The translations under genes were made by a program, and so were the position numbers. DNA of 64,000 bases, taken from NCBI GenBank assembly GCA_029204225.1, contig CM055097.1:28263192-28327191 (forward strand), given 5' to 3'. Positions 11,101 through 21,628 of this stretch are shown in pieces. How positions within the stretch are numbered: the stretch's first letter is position 1; every line of letters starts with the position of its first letter. Source of the DNA: Diphasiastrum complanatum. Lineage: Eukaryota; Streptophyta; Lycopodiopsida; Lycopodiales; Lycopodiaceae. The notes under the pieces were generated by a model, which had not been told where the DNA came from, ran no database searches, and was given only the letters and a program-made list of their open reading frames with translations.

Positions 11101-12457
11101 AAGAACAAAATTAAGAAAGTACTACAGTGCTCTTGGACGTGCATTATAAAATTAGCCTTTACATTTCAATTAACCCAACAAAAAATATGGTGCAAAAGCT
11201 GGTGTCAGAATAGAATAGAATAGTTGTCAAATCAATGGTACAACAACCCACAAGGAATATCCATCCTACTCTACTCTATTGCGACAAATCAACTATTGGG
11301 ACAAATCAAAGCACATAATAAGCTTGCAAATACTTTCGCATGACATGAATATCAGAAGGAACTAAGCATTCACAATATTCATCAGCAACAGAAGAAAGAA
11401 ATCGAAACCATTCACGTGATATCTGAGCTTGGATGAGAATCATAGTTCTTTCCAGATCAAATTCGAGCAGATACGGACGATCCGTTGCACGCAATTTATG
11501 TATTGATCACTTTCTTATCATGTCTTCTGCTCCCTTGAAAAAACAGCAATCAATTCATGTCTTGAGGGTAAGAGTTACCACAAGTACACAAGGATCTTCT
11601 GATGTCAAAGCAAAGGACACCATTCTACAAAACTCAGCGAAAATTGCTTGATGGTCTTTCACCTTGCCACTTCCTAGTTCGATTCATGCTGATCTGTGCC
11701 ATGAACCCCCTTCGACGTGTCTGTGGTTCGTTCTGCTTAGCGTAGGGCCCCGTCTAACCTTTCGGTATTTTATTCCAGTGCCACTCAAATCCTTCAGCTG
11801 AACATGAGCGACACCTTGAGGTACCAATCCTGATGCCTTGTACTGACTATGAGGAACTGTCTAATCGGTTGATTGTTTTGGGTGGAAGTTGCCTTGCAAG
11901 TCTGAATTAGGGAGAAAACGTGCGCCTGTCCGCGAAATTGCCTTCATATTAAACGAATCGCTTATTCCAAAATTTACTTGAACAGAATAGCTTTTGGTCC
12001 TAGTTGAAGGTTCAGAGCAACCTCTTCTCCGATTTGACAGGAGACCTAGCGGCTAGATTTTCGCTTGTAAATCACTTTGTCTCATCTTGATGTGCTAAAT
12101 CTCATGGTTTTGATGCTGCCTGTATACTGATCGACCTTGATACACTTGATCAATTCTAATGGTATATCTATGTCTAACTCATTCGATTTTAGAATGTTTG
12201 GGGGGGTTTCTGATCGTTAGTACATCGTTATTTCCGCCGCTTTGTTGAAACGCAAGCAGACTGCTTCATTATCGTCGCGTCGTAATGATCAGTCTTCACT
12301 TCCCAAAAAAGTGCAGATTACCTGGTAAGCATACATATTGCAGAATGAAAAAAAGCTTCAAAGAAGAAGCTTAATTTTGGTTGCTATGAAGATCCCGGAT
12401 TGTAAACGTACCAACACAGAAATCAAACAGCAATATGTACTCGGCCTTCTGTCGTTA
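11101..12457. other. Region without a confirmed gene
   Basis: A TAGAATAGAATAG word lies near 11215. On the plus strand an acceptor-like TTTTATTCCAG is followed from about 11780 by 44 open codons (CHSNPSAEHERHLEVPILMP...) to a TAG near 11910, which could be a terminal exon. The minus strand holds the short ORF described separately. Neither is recognised. Confidence 0.35.
11306..11494 (-). CDS. Hypothetical coding-like ORF, possible exon remnant
   Basis: The frame encodes LRATDRPYLLEFDLERTM, then an amphipathic stretch ending RKYLQAYYVL, with balanced residue use that looks more protein-like than the surrounding ORFs. Further up the same strand (about 11655-11560) another frame gives AIFAEFCRMVSFALTSEDP. 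The gap between them contains stops and only a 47-nt GT-AG pair, too short for a normal plant intron. It may be a decayed host gene lying 3' of the RING gene. I do not recognise the family. Confidence 0.25.
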   Translation of the reverse strand: MRATDRPYLLEFDLERTMILIQAQISREWFRFLSSVADEYCECLVPSDIHVMRKYLQAYYVL

Positions 12458-12953
12458 CTAGCTGGCCGCGGCGCATAAGGTCGGACGCATTTTCAGGTCA
12501 GATAACAATTGACTCGAAAACGAACGCCGACATAAAGGACAATCGTGAATTGCAGTGTTTGATTCGAACCAGTCCCAGAAACAACTAAGATGTATCATAT
12601 GCCCGCATCTGAAACAGAACACAATGAGCGCCAATCAGATCAAAATGTACCACAAACTCAAAAAACCGTTTTGCCAATGAATTTCACTTGCAGAATAATA
12701 AATGGTGACATATAGCAGGTTGCAGTTTTATTTTTGAGTGTACCAACCTCAGCTTTAGAATGGAATCCACTTCTTCAGGTGTGGGATCAGGAATGACTGG
12801 ATACATGCATATCGGACATAAGCATTCGGGATCTATTGCTGGTATGTCAACTACAGGTATATCGACCATCGGGCAATCCCATGTAGTGCGATCTATCTCC
12901 GGGAATTGGTACCCAGCTACACGACATAAGCATTCTATGTCCATCACTTCCAT
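12458..12953 (-). CDS. Small RING-H2 zinc-finger protein, two exons
   Basis: Exon 1 is 12953-12748 and exon 2 is 12608-12458, with a 139-nt GT-AG intron and total coding length 357 nt (118 residues plus TAG). Splicing restores a complete C3H2C3 RING-H2: CPIC in exon 1, then across the junction LRCGHMIHLSC (Cys, His, His, Cys), WDWFE, and CPLC. The C-GHMIHLSC spacing matches E3 ubiquitin ligase RING-H2 domains. The N-terminal half is acidic and proline-rich (DIPVVDIPAIDPE) with no transmembrane segment or signal peptide, so a soluble E3 or E3-like adaptor is likely. The junction codon AG|A restores Arg. ATG at 12953 is the first in frame. It is intact and not linked to any repeat. Confidence 0.8.
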
Positions 12954-13141
12954 CACTTCTTCTTTTTTGTGAAGTTGTACTCCGCTCCAGTGGATTGAAT
13001 TCTAATTATGGATGAGCTAGCGAGCTCCAGATGAGAAGATGAGGTCAGATTGTTCTCTCATGAAGCAAGACTTGTGATCAGAGGAGTATGCACGTTTGCT
13101 GCTTGCTGCTGAAGGAATTCTCAAATGCACAAGTAACCCAC

Positions 13142-13150
13142 CTATATAAT
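13142..13150 (-). promoter_or_regulatory. Candidate TATA box of the RING-H2 gene
   Basis: On the minus strand the sequence reads ATTATATAGG about 190 nt upstream of the ATG, a usual distance for a plant TATA box with a moderate 5' UTR. There is no direct transcription evidence. Confidence 0.35.
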
Positions 13151-13739
13151 ACTATACTGCACGCAAAAATGGTAGTCCCCACTCACGCAACAAGGGTTTG
13201 TGGCAAACAAGAGTAGTTTTATTTAGATTACTCATTGTGATTGAGCATATATTATTGGACAGATAGTCATTATATACATGTCTTCAATGAATATATATGT
13301 CATTTTCGCGTGGGCTTTATACACTATGGGAATGCTTACCACACATTTGACTTTCTTTTGGCTATGGTGTCCTCCTCCCCAATTCCAACTTCTAAGTTCT
13401 TTAGAGAACGTCTAAACATACTAATCCTTGAAATTTATCCAAACTAGGTGCATCACACAAATGTCAATCTTTACCCAATTTCATGCATTTAAGGAATGAA
13501 CAAACCAATTCTTTATGCTCAACACAAAAGTTTGTGCATAAATTTGATTGAAATACGTTTCAACAATCCACTATTGGAAGATCATGTATCTTGATTCTAA
13601 CTTAGAGCTCATGTTGTCCATGTCAAGTAGGTTCTCAAAAGTACATTATGTAGATGAGGCCATCGATGGTATCTATACGAGTGAAGGTGTCTTCATAAAG
13701 CTGAAGATTGCATGTTCTTTTTTTATACTTTTTCATATG

Positions 13740-13980
13740 CTAGTATCAACTTATGTCTGCGTTTGTTACTGTGAATATTCATAGTTGTAGTACTTCAAAT
13801 ACGAGGATAATTAAAAAATCCTTACTCCAATTTACATGCCTTTAGACTTCAATTTAATCTAGTATCAACATATGTTTACATTTGTTACTGTGAATCTCGA
13901 AGATTGTAGTCATCAAAAGTGAAAATTTTAATGAATTTTACTCCAGTTTGCATCCCTTTTGCTTGGCTTTAATTGCCTTA
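13740..13980. repeat. Diverged tandem duplication, about 121-bp unit
   Basis: Two adjacent copies begin TAGTATCAAC-TATGT at about 13741 and 13861. They share GTTTRCTTTGTTACTGTGAA-like and CTCCARTTTRCATCCCTTT-like words, with many substitutions. Non-coding. Confidence 0.6.
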
Positions 13981-14440
13981 AGTATTTCATGTCACATCTC
14001 CATTGCTATAGCTAGTAAGAGAGATGTGAGAATGAAGAGGAATTCAAACTAGAACATTGACAATTAAAATAATTAGATGAGACTAGAAAAATATTGAGTA
14101 ATTTGTATGTCAAAGGTTAATTTAGTGGCTTAAATAATGACTTTTTTGGCACAAATGTCGATTTTTTAGCTTTTATAAGAAAACGGGCTCTCGTGTCCAA
14201 TCAATTAACAAAAATAAAGGTATATTCCTTGCAATTGTTTGTATGTGTAAGCCATTAACTACCATAACTACAATGTGTGTAGGGTGGCCCACTACTTTGA
14301 TCAAGGCCAAAAGAGTAAGTGTGCATGTCACAGGCATAAGAGGCTGCTATCAACTTTCGCATTGGTAAAGAAATCAAACTTCTTGCGCTTCATCACCTCT
14401 ATGAAGGTAACGCATGTCGATAAAGACTAGTTAACGTGGA

Positions 14441-14445
14441 TGTGC
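14441..14445 (+). other. Left target-site duplication TGTGC
   Basis: The five bases TGTGC flank the left LTR and recur exactly at 20879-20883 after the right LTR. Confidence 0.9.
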
Positions 14446-15100
14446 TGTGAAAATTGTCAACATTTCCTAGCTAGTTTGAGGCCTAAATTGGCTAAAATTG
14501 TAAATAGTTTTGGTTCTGGAGTTTCACACGTGTGAACCAGGCCACAATGTTTTTATTTACTGTATTTTTTCAGTATGATGAAGTGTCAAACTTCATACCC
14601 TTCAAAATGAGACCATTTTGATGTATTTTGGTCATATAAGCCATTTTTAGCTATTTTTCCTATATAGGGAATATCTAGGGTCAAGTACCTTCTAGAGAGA
14701 GGAGAGAGAGTCATCTTCCTCATCCATAAATAGTAGGGAAGTCGTGGAGAACAGGTTGGAGAAACCTTTTGTATGCTTCATTGAGATCAATAGATCATTG
14801 TCATTGTTTCTTCCTCCATTGAGAGCATTGTTGTGTGTATTGTCTTCAAGCTATTGTGTATGATCTTAGGTGCTTTCCAAAAGTGGTAGGCTGATGTATT
14901 ATGGACTGTATAATGTTATTTTGGGCCGCACTTGATGTTTATGGAAGTTTCCATTTGTGATAAATGTTTTTTGATCAAGTTCTTTGCATTCTAGGTAGCA
15001 TAGAATGTGTTGCCAATTCCTAGCTTATGTAGTTTGGAGTGCAAGCATTCAAGCCAATGATCTTGGAGTTTAGATCCACTTAGGATCTGTATTTTTCACA
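14446..15100 (+). repeat. 5' LTR of the young copia element
   Basis: 655 bp, TGTGAAAATTG...TTTTTCACA. It contains CTATATAGG near 14664 and a CATAAATAG near 14722, either of which could serve as the TATA element. A diverged relative is the solo LTR at 42319-42963. Confidence 0.95.
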
Positions 15101-15112
15101 TGGTATCAGAGC
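15101..15112 (+). other. Primer-binding site
   Basis: TGGTATCAGAGC lies immediately after the LTR, complementary to the initiator tRNA-Met 3' end. Confidence 0.9.
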
Positions 15113-15599
15113 TGGTTGGCTTCTATTTACAGTAAGTATTCCATTTTTGGTGATATTTGGATGTTTGATCAAGTTCTAGCATGATTTTGCATTGCTTTGT
15201 TGATCAAATCTTACTAACCTTTGTTTTGTGAGTTGAACTTGTGGATCAAAAGCATATTTCAGGTCTATTGAAGATCAGAGGCTGAAAAGAAACTATTTTG
15301 GATCAGATCATAACACCTAATCATTTGTGATTGTGAGGCTTGTGCATATTCAATACTAACAATGTTCTTTTCAATCCTATTGTTGACAATCTCCATTCTT
15401 GGATGAACACTCTCCTTAAGTGGATGAAACTTCTCCTTAAGTGGATGACAAATGCTCTTTTGAGTGAGTTGTAATTCTCCTAAAGGCTGAGCAAAGCTCC
15501 CATTTGGATGAAAGATCCCCTTTTTTGGGTGAACATATTGTAAGCTCCATTGTGAAGAGCATATTGTAAAGATTGTCATCAATTTTGGCATAAATTTTG

Positions 15600-16120
15600 G
15601 TGTACTTTGTTGAGCATGTAAGTAACTCTCCTTATGTAATTTGATTGGAGCATTTGCTGGAAGGTGTTAACCATTATGCAAGTGTGTTTTCAGGTTCTTA
15701 ACAGGTTGAGGAACATTCTCATGTGAAGTGATCTTAGATCTACATCTAAACACCAAGATTTGACAAGATAGTGAAGCTAGTCTTGTGATTCACTAAGTGT
15801 GCTCATTCATTCACCTCTAAATCTTGTATTTATCACTTGCTGGAGTTTATAAACTTTTAGAAGTGTGGTTTACATGTGGTTTTACAGGTTGAATCAATAT
15901 CTTAGTGTGTTGATCATATGTTGATCAAGTTTGTTCATTACTAGGTAATCTTGGCATCCTAGTTTTGGGTATTTTCTAAGAATGCAAGTAACTCTTCACA
16001 CCATAACTTGATTTGGTCACTTGCTGGAAAGTTTGAGAGCTTAAGCAAGAGTGTGTTCAGGTTGGTTTGATTTTGTAATCCATTCTTAGTGTGTGCAAAG
16101 TGTTGCATGTGTTTCAATCT
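15600..16120 (+). repeat. Three imperfect ~183-bp repeats in the retrotransposon leader
   Basis: The word TTGCTGGA occurs at 15654, 15837 and 16021 in equivalent contexts (AAGTAACTCT-C..., GYAAGWGTGTKTTCAGGTT-like, then GAT/GTTGATC). This gives three diverged units spaced 183-184 bp in the untranslated leader between PBS and gag. Before them, CTCCTTAAGTGGATGA is repeated near 15415-15447. Confidence 0.65.
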
Positions 16121-16272
16121 TCCTTTCTATGCTTGGAAACCATCTAGGTTCAAGATAGAAGTGTTTTAGGGTCCTAAATCTTCATAGATCTCTTTATCTA
16201 TCATTTGTTGAGAGAAAAGTGAGTGCTAAGTGCTTTAGGACAGAACCTAAAAGTTGAAGAAACATTAGAATC

Positions 16273-17322
16273 ATGGCTTCCAATGGTGGGATCATGCTAG
16301 AGTCTAGTGAAAGGTTGAGTTCATCAAACTACTCTACTTGGAAAGTGAGGATGGAGTCCTTACTTGAGTTGAATGAACTCATGGACATAGTTGCAGAAAT
16401 TGAAGAGAGACCTCTCACACTTCAAGAGCAACAAAGGTTTGATAAGAAGGCCAAAAGGGCTCTTCATATCATTAAAATGAATGTTACAAATGAACTTCTC
16501 AAGGAAGTTGGAAAGTGTCAAAGTGCAAGTGAGGCATGGAATGCCTTAAAGAAGCTCTTTGAATCAAAGTCCACATCTAGGGTATTGACCCTAAGGAGAC
16601 AAATATTTTCTAGTAGGCAAAGAGAGGGTGAAAGTGCTCATGCATTTATCTTGAGAGTTAAGTCCCTAAGTGATGATTTAGCATGCATTGATGAGAACAT
16701 AAAAGATGGTGAAATAGTCCAAGTTATGTTGAATGGTTTGCTAAATGAACATGCTAACCTTGTGCAAAGTTTTGCCATTCAAAGAGTCTTGCCAAGTGTG
16801 GTTGACTTGCAAGAAATCTTATTGGCTGAAGAACATAGGTTGCAATCAAAGCTTGATGGTGCATCCTTGCAAGGTGGAGGTGAAGAGGCTTTCTTCACAA
16901 AAGGCAAATTCAAGGGCAAAGGTAAAGGCAAAGGGAAATGGTCCAAAGGTGGTAACTTTGATCATGATGATCACTCTTCCTCTTCCTCTTCTACTAAGAA
17001 CAATAAGTCAAAGTTCAAGTGCTTTTATTGTGGGATAAAAGGTCATTTTGCAAATGAATGTTATAAGAAGAAAAGAGAGCAAGGAGAGAGGCAAGGAAAT
17101 CTTACAATAGATGAGGAAGAACATAACACATGTGAATCACTTGTTATGACTTCAAGTTTGTTAGCCAACATAGATGATAATGATCCTTGGTGGATTGATA
17201 ATGGAGCCTCATCTCACATGACAAGACATAAGGAATACTTTACATCCTTATTGTCTTATGAGGGAGAAGGTAAAACATCATCTACACTGCAAATGATGGT
17301 CAATGTGACATCAAAGGCATAG
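16273..17322 (+). CDS. Copia Gag-protease (frameshifted polyprotein, part 1)
   Basis: 349 codons from ATG 16273. Residues 1-190 are the UBN2-type Gag (LSSSNYSTWKVRMESLLEL, KMNVTNELLKEVG, LRVKSLSDDLA). A basic Lys/Gly-rich stretch follows (KGKFKGKGKGKGKW), then a CCHC knuckle CFYCGIKGHFANEC at 17020-17061, then the retropepsin motif. The protease reads WWIDNGASSHM, so the usual D-S-G is D-N-G (codon AAT at 17200-17202, a G-to-A change). The frame ends prematurely at 17322 because an A is missing from the A run at 17272-17275. The +1 frame continues into the expected protease C-terminus (NIIYTANDGQCDIKGIGTIP). Gag forms the particle, and protease would process the polyprotein. Confidence 0.92.
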   Translation: MASNGGIMLESSERLSSSNYSTWKVRMESLLELNELMDIVAEIEERPLTLQEQQRFDKKAKRALHIIKMNVTNELLKEVGKCQSASEAWNALKKLFESKSTSRVLTLRRQIFSSRQREGESAHAFILRVKSLSDDLACIDENIKDGEIVQVMLNGLLNEHANLVQSFAIQRVLPSVVDLQEILLAEEHRLQSKLDGASLQGGGEEAFFTKGKFKGKGKGKGKWSKGGNFDHDDHSSSSSSTKNNKSKFKCFYCGIKGHFANECYKKKREQGERQGNLTIDEEEHNTCESLVMTSSLLANIDDNDPWWIDNGASSHMTRHKEYFTSLLSYEGEGKTSSTLQMMVNVTSKA

Positions 17323-20228
17323 GCACTATTCCTATTTCCCTTTCAACAAATAGGAAAGCAAATCTTGAAAATGTTTTGTACATTCCTTCAATCACTAAGA
17401 ATTTGCTTAGTGTAAGTCAAATGATTGACAAAGGACTTGATGTGGAGTTCATTGGAGATGCATGTTTGATAAGTAAATGTGGATCCTTGATTGCTCAAGG
17501 TAGGAGGCATGGTAAACTTTTCAAGCTTGATGCATGTGTGATCTCTAATCATGAAGGATGTATGGCTAGGGAGCAATTGACAAACCAAGAAGTTTGGCAC
17601 AAGAGGTTGGGCCATCCCAACTTCAAATCTTTGGAGGTAATGGCAAAGAAAGAGCTTGTTCTTGGTCTCCCTAAAAGTCTTGTTGCAAACAATAGTGTTT
17701 GTGAACATTGTGCCTTGTCCAAATCTCATAGACTTGCTTATTCTAGATCTACTTCTAGATCTAAAGAAGCTTTTCAACTTGTGCATTCTGATATTCATTC
17801 TTCTAGTACAACTAGCAATGGTGGGGCAAAGATGTATGCAACTTTCATTGATGACTTTAGTAGGTATACTTGGATCTATCTTCTTAAAAGTAAGGATGAA
17901 GTGTTTGCTGCATTTGTCAAGTTCAAGAATGAAATGGAAAACCAATTCAATACAAAGATCAAATGCTTAAGATCTGATAATGGAGGGGAATACACCTCAA
18001 ATAGGTTCAAAGACTTTTGTATAGCACATGGGATTAAGAGGGAGATGTCTAGTCCTAGGACTCCACAACAGAATGGAGTGGCCGAGAGGAAGAATAGAAC
18101 CCTTTGTGAATGTGCCAAGGCAATGAGACTACATGCTAATCTTGCTAAGTCTTTTTGGGGGGAAGCTTTAGCATGTGCTAACTATCTATGTAATAGATGG
18201 ACAAGTGCTTCCTTGGATGGTAAAACTCCTCATGAGGTTCTTTATGGTAGAAGGCCGAGTGTCAAGCATTGTAGGATCTTTGGATGTACATGTTTTGTCA
18301 ATATCACACTTGATGATAGAACTAAAGAAGATCCTTCATCAAAGAAGGGTGTGTTTGTTGGCTATAGTGAAGTAAGCAAGGCTTACAAAGTGTACATTCC
18401 TTCTACAAAGAAAGTTGTCATAAGTAGGGATGTCATCTTTCATGAAGAGAATGTTTCCAATGTTGTTGATGTTGATGTTGATGTGCCTACTAATCATCAT
18501 GATGTGCAAGATGTCTTGGATGAAGATGGAGATGCCACTCCAAAGCAAACTTCAAGGAAGACTCAAAGGCAAAGGGCTAAGCCATCAAGGCTAACCTATG
18601 ATGAAAAAGGAAAGCAAGTGGTGGACAACTCTAACTTTGCTTTTCTTACCTCTTTTGATGAACCAACTTGTGTAGGTGAAGCAATTCAAAAGAAGGAATG
18701 GATCCAAGCCATGGATCATGAGCATCAAGCACTCATCAAAAGCAACACATGGAGGTTGGTAAAGCTTCCAAAGGACAAGAAGGCAATTGGTTGTAAGTGG
18801 ATCTTCAAGATCAAGACAAATCAAGATGGATCAATCAACAAGTACAAGGCAAGGTTGGTGGCAAAGGGGTATGCTCAAGAATATGGTATTGACTATGATG
18901 AGACCTTTGCACCCGTGGCAAAGATGGTAACTATTCGAATCCTAATCTCTCTTGCAACTCTTTATGATTGGGATATGTGGCAAATGGATGTTACTAATGC
19001 CTTCTTGAATGGTGATCTTGAAGAAGATATTTACATGGAGCAACCCGAGGGCTATGTTTCACATGATGAGCCTAATCATGTGTGCTATCTCCAAAAGAGT
19101 TTGTATGGGCTAAAGCAAGCACCAAGGAGTTGGTATGCTAAGCTCAATTCCTTCTTACTTTCTCAAAACTTTGTTATGAGTGAGTATGATCATTCTCTCT
19201 ACTTTAGATTGAATGAAAATGATATCACTTTACTTTTGATCTATGTTGATGACATTATCTTAAGTGGTGGTAACAATCTAGATATAGATGAAATCAAGAT
19301 GGCACTCAAAAGAGAGTTTGAAATTCAAGATCTTGGTAAACTTCATTATATCTTAGGAATAGAGATTATTAGAACTTCTAAATCTACATTCATATGTCAA
19401 GAAAAGTATGTTAACTCTATTCTAAAAAGGTTTCATATGGAAGATTGTAAAGTTGTTTCTACTCCTATGGAATCAAATGTAAAGCTAACTACAAGAAGTA
19501 ATGAAAGATCCTTCAAGGACATTACTCTCTATAGAAAGCTAATAGGATCTCTTATATGGTTAACCATCACAAGACCTGATCTAAGCTTTGTGGTTGGTAA
19601 ACTAAGTCAATTTATGCAAGATCCTAGTGAGGCTCATTGGAAGCTAGGAAAGAGAGTACTTAGATACATCTCGGGATCTAGAGATTTTGGCATCTTGTAT
19701 GGAGGTACTACACCTAACCTTTGTGGATTTTCAGATTCAGATTTTGCAGGTGATCAAATGGATAGGAAGTCAACAAGTGCCTTTGCAATCTATCTTGGAG
19801 ATGGAGTGGTCTCATGGCTATCAAAGAAGCAACCAACTATCTCTCTATCTTCCACCGAAGCCGAGTACAAGGCATTAACAACATGCACCAAGGAGATTCT
19901 TTGGATCAAGAGGATGTTATTGGATCTTCACTTGCTGGAACCAGAGAAGACTCCAATCATACTTTGTGATAACCTTTCAGCCCAAAGCTTGGCAAGCAAT
20001 CCTGTTTTTCATGCAAGGAGCAAGCACATTGAGATTGCTCACCATTTTGTGAGAGATCAAGTCATTGCCAAAGAGGTGGAGCTTCAACATGTCTCTTCAA
20101 AGGAGTGTGTGGCTGATATCTTCACCAAACCATTGGGAAAGGACCTATATTTAATGCATAGATCTAATCTTGGAATGTGCTCAAAGACTATGTTGAAACT
20201 AGCATCCAATGTTGAAGAGGGAGTGTGA
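17276..20228 (+). CDS. Copia integrase - reverse transcriptase - RNase H (part 2)
   Basis: The frame is open from just after the shift; its first ATG is at 17376. In order: protease tail and VLYIPSITKNLLSVSQM; the integrase zinc domain (WHKRLGHPN ... CEHC); the DDE core (LVHSDIH, TFIDDFSRY, GVAERKNRT); and the integrase C-terminal motif region (VGYSEVSKAYKVY). RT follows, with CKWIFKIK, KARLVAKGY, QMDVTNAFLNGDL, LYGLKQAPRSWY and catalytic YVDD (LLIYVDDIIL). RNase H follows, with SDSDFAGD, RKSTSAF, SSTEAEYKAL and CDNLSAQSL, ending at KPLGKDLY. All catalytic residues I can check are present. The stop TGA (20226-20228) lies 2 nt inside the 3' LTR, so the polypurine tract is translated. Confidence 0.95.
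20212..20223 (+). other. Polypurine tract
   Basis: Purine-rich TTGAAGAGGGAG lies directly before the 3' LTR and inside the end of the pol frame; it would prime plus-strand DNA synthesis. Confidence 0.75.
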
Positions 20229-20883
20229 AAATTGTCAACATTTCCTAGCTAGTTTGAGGCCTAAATTGGCTAAAATTGTAAATAGTTTTGGTTCTGGAGT
20301 TTCACACGTGTGAACCAGGCCACAATGTTTTTATTTACTGTATTTTTTCAGTATGATGAAGTGTCAAACTTCATACCCTTCAAAATGAGACCATTTTGAT
20401 GTATTTTGGTCATATAAGCCATTTTTAGCTATTTTTCCTATATAGGGAATATCTAGGGTCAAGTACCTTCTAGAGAGAGGAGAGAGAGTCATCTTCCTCA
20501 TCCATAAATAGTAGGGAAGTCGTGGAGAACAGGTTGGAGAAACCTTTTGTATGCTTCATTGAGATCAATAGATCATTGTCATAGTTTCTTCCTCCATTGA
20601 GAGCATTGTTGTGTGTATTGTCTTCAAGCTATTGTGTATGATCTTAGGTGCTTTCCAAAAGTGGTAGGCTGATGTATTATGGACTGTATAATGCTATTTT
20701 GGGCCGCACTTGATGTTTATGGAAGTTTCCATTTGTGATAAATGTTTTTTGATCAAGTTCTTTGCATTCTAGGTAGCATAGAATGTGTTGCCAATTCCTA
20801 GCTTATGTAGTTTGGAGTGCAAGCATTCAAGCCAATGATCTTGGAGTTTAGATCCACTTAGGATCTGTATTTTTCACATGTGC
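20224..20883 (+). repeat. 3' LTR of the young copia element plus right TSD
   Basis: LTR 20224-20878 (655 bp) is almost identical to 14446-15100; TSD TGTGC follows at 20879-20883. Confidence 0.95.
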
Positions 20884-21628
20884 CACGCATGGTAGAGCCA
20901 CGCAAAAAAAAAGAAAAAAAGACAAAATTTCGGCTAAGTCTCAAGTTTGCATGATAGGGTCGCATGGCAAAAAGCCTACATATGTAGTTGTGTAGCATTA
21001 TACATCAAAACTAATCAAATCAAGTCCCTATTTTCCCGATAAGGCTTAATGCCACATGATGCTTGATGGCACGAGATATTGTACATTTGACATTCTTGGT
21101 TTTTACTAGGTGGTATATTTGTCACTTAGACTCTTTCATTAAAGGTGACCCTATTGATGTATATCATGGATTATAATATATTAGGCATGAGATTTTTGTA
21201 CATGATCTACATGTTGTAGAGATTCTAATAGTTGCCGAAACTTGCAATTTCATCAAGTTCAACTTATTCAGTGGCTTGTCCACATATGGTGGCCATTATC
21301 AATAAATGTGCAATTCCTATATAAATGGATATGTATTTGGCATCTTCTACACACAAACCCATATGGCGTACATTATCTTATAATTGAGTGCATAGCTGAA
21401 GGAATATTCTGTTTGTATTGTGAAGCAAGTCAAACATAAGTTTGAGAGTATTGTTTTGAATTGTCATGATCAAGAGATGCTGAGATGAAATGTTTGTCGT
21501 TAATAGGAAATGAATGTGTGCTCAGACAGAATCTTGAGCACATCCACCGAAGAGGATAGAGTGTGTGCAAAAATATTGTTTGGTAGTTTAAATGTGAAGT
21601 TCAGTATGGATTTGAAAAAAATTTATGG
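20884..21628. other. Spacer, nothing recognised
   Basis: A/T-rich with an A run near 20907-20922. The 65-residue ORF 21242-21439 shows no domain or coding signature. Confidence 0.4.

Larger units (their letters stand above)
12954..14440. other. Upstream region of the RING gene and A/T-rich spacer
   Basis: Contains the presumed promoter of the RING gene, then A/T-rich sequence without a convincing gene. A diverged tandem duplication (13740-13980) is listed separately. Small plus-strand ORFs (13241-13447, 13548-13784) lack recognisable features. The young copia element is inserted at the right end. Confidence 0.4.
14446..20878 (+). mobile_element. Young, nearly intact Ty1/copia LTR retrotransposon
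   Basis: Two 655-bp LTRs (14446-15100 and 20224-20878) differ at only two positions by my reading (T/A near 14794 against 20572, T/C near 14918 against 20696), and a perfect 5-bp TSD TGTGC flanks the whole. Structure in order: LTR, PBS, 1.17-kb leader with tandem repeats, gag-protease ORF, integrase-RT-RNase H ORF, purine-rich tract, LTR. Domain order PR-INT-RT-RH defines Ty1/copia. The near-identical LTRs imply recent insertion. The single frameshift near 17272 and a protease-site change probably prevent autonomous activity of this copy. Confidence 0.96.

Noticed and set aside
17240-17376. Programmed frameshift between gag-protease and pol of the young copia element
   Set aside because: Plant copia elements normally use one frame, and the join is a plain A-run deletion inside the protease rather than at a domain boundary with a slippery site.
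17388-18824. Minus-strand ORFs of up to 185 codons opposite copia pol
   Set aside because: Antisense shadows of a well-supported coding frame.
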